From: DASPKW01 sp038244055
GTDB taxonomy: Bacteria; Planctomycetota; Phycisphaerae; Tepidisphaerales; Tepidisphaeraceae
Direction of reading: 5' to 3'
Length of the DNA: 10,007 nucleotides
NCBI GenBank assembly: GCA_038244055.1
Contig: JBBRTW010000254.1
Location: 1-10,007, forward strand
The position numbers and the translations under genes were made by a program. Shown piece after piece: positions 5,772-10,007 of this stretch (position 1 is the first letter of the stretch; each line of letters opens with the position of its first letter). Under the pieces are notes generated by a model, which worked only from the letters and a program-made list of their open reading frames with translations, made no database searches and had not been told where the DNA came from.

Positions 5772-5876
5772 TTATCCCCAAAGTTGTCCACATGGGTATG
5801 GTGAAATGTGGAATGTAAGTCATTTGCCTATAGGCGGTTGAAAATTAGCGAATACTTCATGCGCGAGTTATCCACA
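5772..5876 (+). promoter_or_regulatory. Cluster of three DnaA-box-like nonamers
   Basis: TTATCCCCA (5772-5780) and TTGTCCACA (5784-5792) each differ by one base from the DnaA box TTATCCACA, which itself occurs exactly at 5868-5876. All three point the same way. TTGTCCACA is the form preferred in high-GC actinobacteria. The cluster could bind DnaA as an origin, as a titration site, or as a regulator of dxs transcription; no replication gene is in the window. Confidence 0.5.
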
Positions 5877-6024
5877 TTGCTGAAATCGGATGCGGAAGGG
5901 GTGAAAAAGGGCGGATTGGCGGAGTGGGCTGATGTCGGAGGCGTTGGGGTGATTCTGGATGGCGATATCGAGATTGAGGATGCGGCCGGTTGGACGGGAT
6001 GGATCTCTGGCGAAGATTCCTGGC

Positions 6025-8007
6025 TCAATCGGCTTTTTGGTTCTTCCACCACAATTCGAGCATCAGGAGTGCGTAGAGGCGTTGGGAGTGGTCGATTTTT
6101 TCGCGCTGGTGCTCATCGATAAGGCGCCGGATGATGGGCAGGTTGAAATGCGAGCGGGCGAAGGAATCGGCCGCGAAGAGGTGGTCGTGGAGCATGGGGC
6201 GGAGGGAGGCGCGGAACCACTCGCCGATGGGGACGGCGAACCCCATTTTCTTGCGTTTGAAGACCCAGGCGGGGAGGTCGGCCGCGAAGGCTTCGCGGAG
6301 CATGCGCTTGGGGCCGCCTTTGAGGAGCTGGGGGGTGGTGAGGGTGGAGGCGAAGCGGACGAGGTCGTGGTCCATGAAAGGGGAGCGGACTTCGAGGGCG
6401 TGGAGCATGGAGGTGCGGTCGAGTTTGGTGAGAAGATCTTCGGGAAGGTAGGTGAGACGGTCGACAGCGAGGGCGTTTGGGACAAGCGGGCGCGCAGCCA
6501 TTCCTACGTCGAACATCTGAGATAAATTGTCGAACTGTTGATCCGGAGGCGCATCGGGCCAAGCAAGTTGCCGAATCATTTCAGGATCGAAAAGAGCCAT
6601 GTACGAGGAATAGCGGCGCGAAGGCGGGAGATGGGCGGATGCGAGCAGGCGCTTCAAGCGGGCGCTGTGAGACTTGGAATGAGTTCCCGGAAGTAGGCGG
6701 ACAAGCGACGATAGGACGCGCACCGTGAAAGAGCCGAGGCCGGCAAGTCGCTGGGTGAGCGCCAAGGCGCGGTATCGGTCGTAGCCGCCGAAGAGCTCGT
6801 CGCCGCCATCTCCGCCGAGGGCGACTTTGACATGGGCCCGGGTTTCCCGCGCGAGATAATGAACCGGAAGCGCGGAGGAATCAGCGAAGGGTTCGCCGAA
6901 CACTTCCGCAAGATGCGGCAGGTCATCGGCGGCGGCAGGAGTTGGACGAAAACAATGATGCTCCGTGCCGAGAAACTCGGCGACGCGGGCGGCATGGGCG
7001 CTTTCATCATATCGCGGATCATCAAAGCCAATCGAGAAAGTGAGAACGCGATGCGCGGACGTTGAGACAGCTTTCATCGCAGCCGCGATGATCGAACTAT
7101 CCATGCCGCCGGAAAGGAAGCACCCGATTGGCACGTCGGCGACGAGTTGCCGGCGCACGGCCTGGACGACGAGATCGCGCACCTGCCGGCCGGTCGCAGG
7201 TTCAATTGCCTTCGCGTCAGCGAACGATGCGTAGGACTGAAAGTAACTGTTGGATTTGATGGAGCGGTGGGCCAATGAAAGCGTGCGGGAATGATCGAGC
7301 TTTTGAACGCCACGATAGATCGTGGTGTTGGGAATGTAGCCGAGCGAAAGATATACGGCGACCGCGGAGGATCGCAAAGTGCGATCGACGAATGGGACCT
7401 CGGTCAAAGCCGCGAGCTCGCTCGCGAAACTGATGGCGTAGATGGGCGAATCCGTGTCATGGACGGCAGCGATTGAAGTAGGATGGTAGTCGAACGGCTC
7501 GGGACTGGCTTTTCCCGCGATCATCGCAATATACAGCGGCTTCTGCCCCATCCGATCCCGCGCCAGAAACAACTCCTGCTTCCCCCCATCCCAGATCGCA
7601 AACGCGAACATCCCATTAAAATGCTCGACGCATTTTTCGCCCCAGGCGGTGTAGGCGGCCAGCAGGACTTCGGTATCGGACTGTGTCCGCCAAGCGTAAT
7701 CCGGCAATAGCGATTCGAGCTCTTTTCTCAATTCGCGATAGTTGTAAATCTCACCGTTAAAGACGAGCCATCGTCCGCGGCCGTCGGTGAAGGGCTGGTT
7801 GGCGCGCTCGTCGAGGTCGATGATGGCGAGGCGGCGGTGGGCGAGGGCGACTTGCGGGTTGTCGGGGGTGATTTCGGATTCGTGGTTGAGGTAGAGGCCC
7901 TGGCCGTCGGGTCCGCGGTGAGCGATGCGGGCGCTCATGCGTTCGAGCAGGCCGCGCGAGGCGCGGTAGCGGTTGTCCCAGGAGATGATGCCGGCGAGGC
8001 CGCACAT
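6025..8007 (-). CDS. asnB: Asparagine synthetase, glutamine-hydrolysing
   Basis: AsnB makes asparagine from aspartate, ATP and glutamine in the cytoplasm; close homologues also amidate cell-surface polymers, which sequence alone does not exclude. The N-terminal class II amidotransferase domain begins MCGLAGII, where Cys2 becomes the catalytic nucleophile after Met removal, so the start must be 8007 and not the in-frame ATG at 8046. RGPDGQG (31-37), FNGEIYN (83-89) and ARDRMGQKPLY (149-159) follow. The synthetase domain has the pyrophosphate loop SGGMDSS (299-305), GGDGGDELFGGYDRY (398-412) and a C-terminal RSPFMDHDLV motif. Residues about 162-192 are an insertion not usual between KPLY and FASEL. 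The length is 660 residues. No Shine-Dalgarno sequence is seen; a heptamer repeat begins seven bases upstream of the start codon. Base composition and codon choice change along the gene. Confidence 0.92.
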   Translation of the reverse strand: MCGLAGIISWDNRYRASRGLLERMSARIAHRGPDGQGLYLNHESEITPDNPQVALAHRRLAIIDLDERANQPFTDGRGRWLVFNGEIYNYRELRKELESLLPDYAWRTQSDTEVLLAAYTAWGEKCVEHFNGMFAFAIWDGGKQELFLARDRMGQKPLYIAMIAGKASPEPFDYHPTSIAAVHDTDSPIYAISFASELAALTEVPFVDRTLRSSAVAVYLSLGYIPNTTIYRGVQKLDHSRTLSLAHRSIKSNSYFQSYASFADAKAIEPATGRQVRDLVVQAVRRQLVADVPIGCFLSGGMDSSIIAAAMKAVSTSAHRVLTFSIGFDDPRYDESAHAARVAEFLGTEHHCFRPTPAAADDLPHLAEVFGEPFADSSALPVHYLARETRAHVKVALGGDGGDELFGGYDRYRALALTQRLAGLGSFTVRVLSSLVRLLPGTHSKSHSARLKRLLASAHLPPSRRYSSYMALFDPEMIRQLAWPDAPPDQQFDNLSQMFDVGMAARPLVPNALAVDRLTYLPEDLLTKLDRTSMLHALEVRSPFMDHDLVRFASTLTTPQLLKGGPKRMLREAFAADLPAWVFKRKKMGFAVPIGEWFRASLRPMLHDHLFAADSFARSHFNLPIIRRLIDEHQREKIDHSQRLYALLMLELWWKNQKAD

Positions 8008-8013
8008 GGTTCT

Positions 8014-8041
8014 GTCGATTGTGCATGGTCCATGGTCAATT
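8014..8041. repeat. Four GTC-type heptamers next to the asnB start
   Basis: The units GTCGATT, GTGCATG, GTCCATG and GTCAATT run without gaps. They match the array at 1936-2033 (GTGCATG and GTCAATT are identical there). They form the 5' leader of asnB and supply in-frame and out-of-frame ATG triplets on the minus strand. Confidence 0.85.
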
Positions 8042-8108
8042 GTCACTTTGCTCTGCTGAAATCCTCATCACACCCCAGGGCAATTGCATGTAACTCCTAT
8101 CGCATCGA

Positions 8109-8179
8109 TTTCGGATTGTGGATTGCGGATTGAAAACCGCATTTCAATCCACAATCCGAAATCCGAAATCCGCAATTAT
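8109..8179. repeat. Heptamer repeats forming a perfect 17-bp hairpin
   Basis: GGATTGT, GGATTGC and GGATTGA (8113-8133) are followed by CAATCCA, CAATCCG, AAATCCG, AAATCCG and CAATTAT (8145-8179), all with a 7-base period. Bases 8109-8125 are perfectly complementary to 8145-8161 with a 19-base loop. Without a T tract on either side, a terminator role is not supported. The region lies between divergent genes. Confidence 0.85.
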
Positions 8180-8225
8180 TGCCCACCTCATGCCACATGC
8201 GATTGCCCTCCATCACACCCCGCGA

Positions 8226-8280
8226 AAAGACCCTCACCCCCGCCCTTGTATCTTGCTCTCCCGAGTACAGGAGAGGGAGC
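8226..8280. repeat. GC-rich intergenic repeat with a small hairpin
   Basis: A pyrimidine-rich stretch beginning ACCCTCACCCCCGCCC leads into CTCTCC (8256-8261), an eight-base loop and GGAGAG (8270-8275). This arrangement resembles a repeat that recurs in spacers of many bacterial genomes, usually with CTCTCCC...GGGAGAGGG arms. I see no gene in it. Confidence 0.55.
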
Positions 8281-8376
8281 CAGAAAGGCGATACCAAGCG
8301 ATAACAGGCCGACCGGGGCACCGGGGTAATCACTGATTTTCGTAACATTTTTTCGGAGCAATCGATGTCTGCGATG

Positions 8377-8385
8377 GTTAGACTG
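8377..8385 (+). promoter_or_regulatory. GTTAGACTG motif, candidate -10 region of the Tat-protein gene
   Basis: The 9-mer GTTAGACTG, with TAGACT as a possible -10 hexamer, lies 55 bases before the start codon at 8441. It is identical to 2787-2795 upstream of the other plus-strand exported-protein gene. No good -35 hexamer is at the normal spacing here, so the call is weak. Confidence 0.25.
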
Positions 8386-8428
8386 TCGCGATGCCGATTC
8401 GCGTTCAGGCGATGCGGTTACCCACATC

Positions 8429-8434
8429 GAGGAG
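8429..8434 (+). promoter_or_regulatory. Ribosome binding site of the Tat-protein gene
   Basis: GAGGAG lies six bases before the ATG at 8441. With the twin-arginine motif following at residues 27-28, it supports this start. Confidence 0.75.
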
Positions 8435-8440
8435 CCTGTC

Positions 8441-10007
8441 ATGTCCAAAGCGACTGATCGACGGGGGTTCGGTTCCGACAATTCCACCGCACAGAATTCC
8501 AATTTCCAGGGATTCACCCGCCGCGCCTTCCTCTCCGATGTCGGCAAAGGAATGCTCATCGCCACCATCGGCCCCGCCCTCGCCGCCGATCTCGGCCTCG
8601 CCCATTCCGCCAGCGCCGCCGAGAACGCGGGCAATGGCGAAAAAGCCCTCTCCTTCGGCCCGCTCGAAGAACTCGTCTGCCTCCTCCAGGAAACGCCCAT
8701 CAATAAACTCAACGCGCTTCTCGTCCAGAAGATCCGCGCCGGCACCGATCTCAAAACCGTCACGGCCGCCGCCGCGCTGGCCAACGCGCGGACCTTTGGC
8801 GGCGAGGATTACATCGGCTTCCACACGATGATGGCGCTGGGGCCGGCGTATCGGATGTCGCGCGAGCTGCCCGAGAATCTCGCGCCGCTGCCGGTGATGA
8901 AGGTGCTCTATCGCAATACCAACCGCATTCAGGAGCGCGGCGGGCGGGCGCAGGAGGTGCTGCATGCGGTGAGCGCGCCGGCCGCGTCCGATTCATCGCC
9001 TTCAACATTCACCGGTGAGAATCTCCGCGCCGCCGTGCGCGGGAAGGATATGCAAAAGGCGGACGCGATCTTCGCCGGCATCGCCGGGCGCGGGGCGGAT
9101 GAGGCCTTCAACGCGCTGCTGATGGAAGTGCAGGATAACACCGAGGTGCATCGCGTCGTCCTGCCGTATCGGGCGTGGGACATGCTGGAGTTGTGCGGGC
9201 GCGAGCAGGCGCAGACGCTGCTGCGGCAATCGGTGCGGTACTGCGTGAAGGCGGAGTCGTGGTACCACACGGCCACCTACGACAAGCCGCGACAGGTGCT
9301 GCCTTTGATGCTCGAGAAGTACAAACTGATGGAGAAATCGCCGGGGACCCGCCAGGCGGATGATGCGCTGATCGAGAAGCTGAGCCAGGCGATTTTCAGC
9401 TCGACGCCCGAGCAGGCGGCCGAGGCGGCAGCGGGGGCGCTGGCCGATGGATTCGCGCCGGATGTCATCGGCGAGGCGATTTCGCTGGCGGCCAATCAGC
9501 TCATCCTGCGCGATGTCGGCCGGCAGGCGCGCGATGAGGTGGCGGGCAAGCCGATGGGCAGCGTGCATGGCGATTCCATCGGCGTTCACGCCTGCGATTC
9601 GGCCAACGCCTGGCGGAACATGGCGCGGGTCGCCAATACGCGGAACGCATACGCCTGCCTGATCCTGGGGGCGTATCAGGTGGCGCTGGACCGGATCGAT
9701 CGCGGCGGGAGTTTTCTGACCTGGGAGCCGCTGCCCCTCAAGCGGCATATCGACGGCGTTTCCTCGCAGGACCCGGCCGCGCTGCTGCGCGAGGCGGAGG
9801 AAGCGATCCGCGGCAACCTGCAGGCGCGGGCGGCCGCGATCGCGCTGAAGTATGGGCAGCTCGGGCATCCGGAGCGGGCGATGTTCGAGTTGATGCTCAA
9901 GTACGCGATCAGCGAAGACGGCTCGCTGCATGCCGAGAAATACTATCATACGGTTACCGAAGAGTTCCACCGCACACGCAAAGCCTATCGGTGGAGCCAT
10001 GTAACTG
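8441..10007 (+). CDS. Tat-exported protein of unknown function (runs off the right edge)
   Basis: The frame is open for 522 codons to the window edge. GAGGAG ends six bases before the ATG. Residues 25-31 (FTRRAFL) are a twin-arginine motif, followed by a hydrophobic stretch (38-54) and an SASA cleavage site near 59, so the protein is exported folded, perhaps with a cofactor. The mature part looks all-helical and has scattered His and Cys: GFHTMM (127-131), EVHRVVLPYRAWD (235-247), RYCVKAESWYH (266-276), VHGDSIGVHACDSANAWRN (375-393) and EKYYHTVTEEFH (499-510). I do not recognise the family. The clustered His, Asp and Glu residues could hold a metal or heme, which is speculation. Codon choice changes sharply near codon 108. 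The gene diverges from asnB. Confidence 0.8.
   Translation, partial: MSKATDRRGFGSDNSTAQNSNFQGFTRRAFLSDVGKGMLIATIGPALAADLGLAHSASAAENAGNGEKALSFGPLEELVCLLQETPINKLNALLVQKIRAGTDLKTVTAAAALANARTFGGEDYIGFHTMMALGPAYRMSRELPENLAPLPVMKVLYRNTNRIQERGGRAQEVLHAVSAPAASDSSPSTFTGENLRAAVRGKDMQKADAIFAGIAGRGADEAFNALLMEVQDNTEVHRVVLPYRAWDMLELCGREQAQTLLRQSVRYCVKAESWYHTATYDKPRQVLPLMLEKYKLMEKSPGTRQADDALIEKLSQAIFSSTPEQAAEAAAGALADGFAPDVIGEAISLAANQLILRDVGRQARDEVAGKPMGSVHGDSIGVHACDSANAWRNMARVANTRNAYACLILGAYQVALDRIDRGGSFLTWEPLPLKRHIDGVSSQDPAALLREAEEAIRGNLQARAAAIALKYGQLGHPERAMFELMLKYAISEDGSLHAEKYYHTVTEEFHRTRKAYRWSHVT

Larger units (their letters stand above)
5510..6024. other. 515-base non-coding region between asnB and dxs
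   Basis: This region lies downstream of asnB and upstream of dxs, both on the minus strand. Open frames on either strand here are short and have no recognisable family or ribosome binding site. It holds the G-rich heptamer array (5711-5756) and three DnaA-box-like nonamers (5772-5876), which are listed separately. No convincing hairpin-plus-U-tract terminator for asnB is visible. Confidence 0.6.

Noticed and set aside
5808..6122. Plus-strand open frame of 104 codons in the dxs/asnB spacer
   Set aside because: There is no ribosome binding site or family resemblance, and it overlaps the 3' end of asnB on the other strand.
8097..8348. Short open frames in the asnB/Tat-gene spacer
   Set aside because: They consist of translated heptamer repeats (FRISDCGLK, IRNPKSEIRN) and the GC-rich hairpin repeat.
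9002..10000. Minus-strand open frame of 332 codons opposite the Tat-protein gene
   Set aside because: The plus frame has a ribosome binding site, a Tat signal and coherent motifs; the minus frame is Arg/Leu-rich low-complexity typical of an antisense shadow.

Overview
The window is a high-GC bacterial chromosome segment, most likely from a planctomycete. This rests on a conserved-looking Tat-exported protein that I cannot place in any family, a planctomycete-like DXS variant, a DUF5658-like membrane protein, and spacers filled with short heptameric repeats. The assignment is an inference, not proven by any marker gene. No rRNA, tRNA, CRISPR array or transposase gene was seen.

Layout. (1) 1-2516, all on the minus strand: the 5' part of nadB (L-aspartate oxidase, cut by the window edge), a four-helix-bundle protein of the 23S rRNA intervening-sequence family, an isolated nuoC, and a small DUF5658-like membrane protein. 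Every spacer here holds short repeats. (2) 2837-3433, plus strand: a small exported protein made of two near-identical 77-residue domains resembling DUF3395. (3) 3530-5509, minus: dxs, the first enzyme of the MEP isoprenoid pathway, with several altered motifs. (4) 5510-6024: a 515-base non-coding stretch with a G-quadruplex-type heptamer array and three DnaA-box-like nonamers in one orientation. (5) 6025-8007, minus: asnB, a glutamine-dependent asparagine synthetase. (6) 8008-8440: a divergent intergenic region with three repeat types. (7) 8441 to the right edge, plus: a Tat-exported protein of unknown function.

The genes do not form one pathway: NAD synthesis, respiration, isoprenoid synthesis and asparagine synthesis are housekeeping functions. 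The most unusual content is the repeat landscape. At least six different short tandem repeats share a unit of exactly 7 bases. They sit in spacers, bracket the four-helix-bundle gene as an inverted repeat, abut the asnB start codon, and in one case run in frame inside nadB. A second pattern is a patchy reversal of third-codon-base preference inside dxs, asnB and the Tat-protein gene. In these patches (115-330 bases) the choice between G and C at the wobble position flips while the reading frame and protein motifs stay intact.
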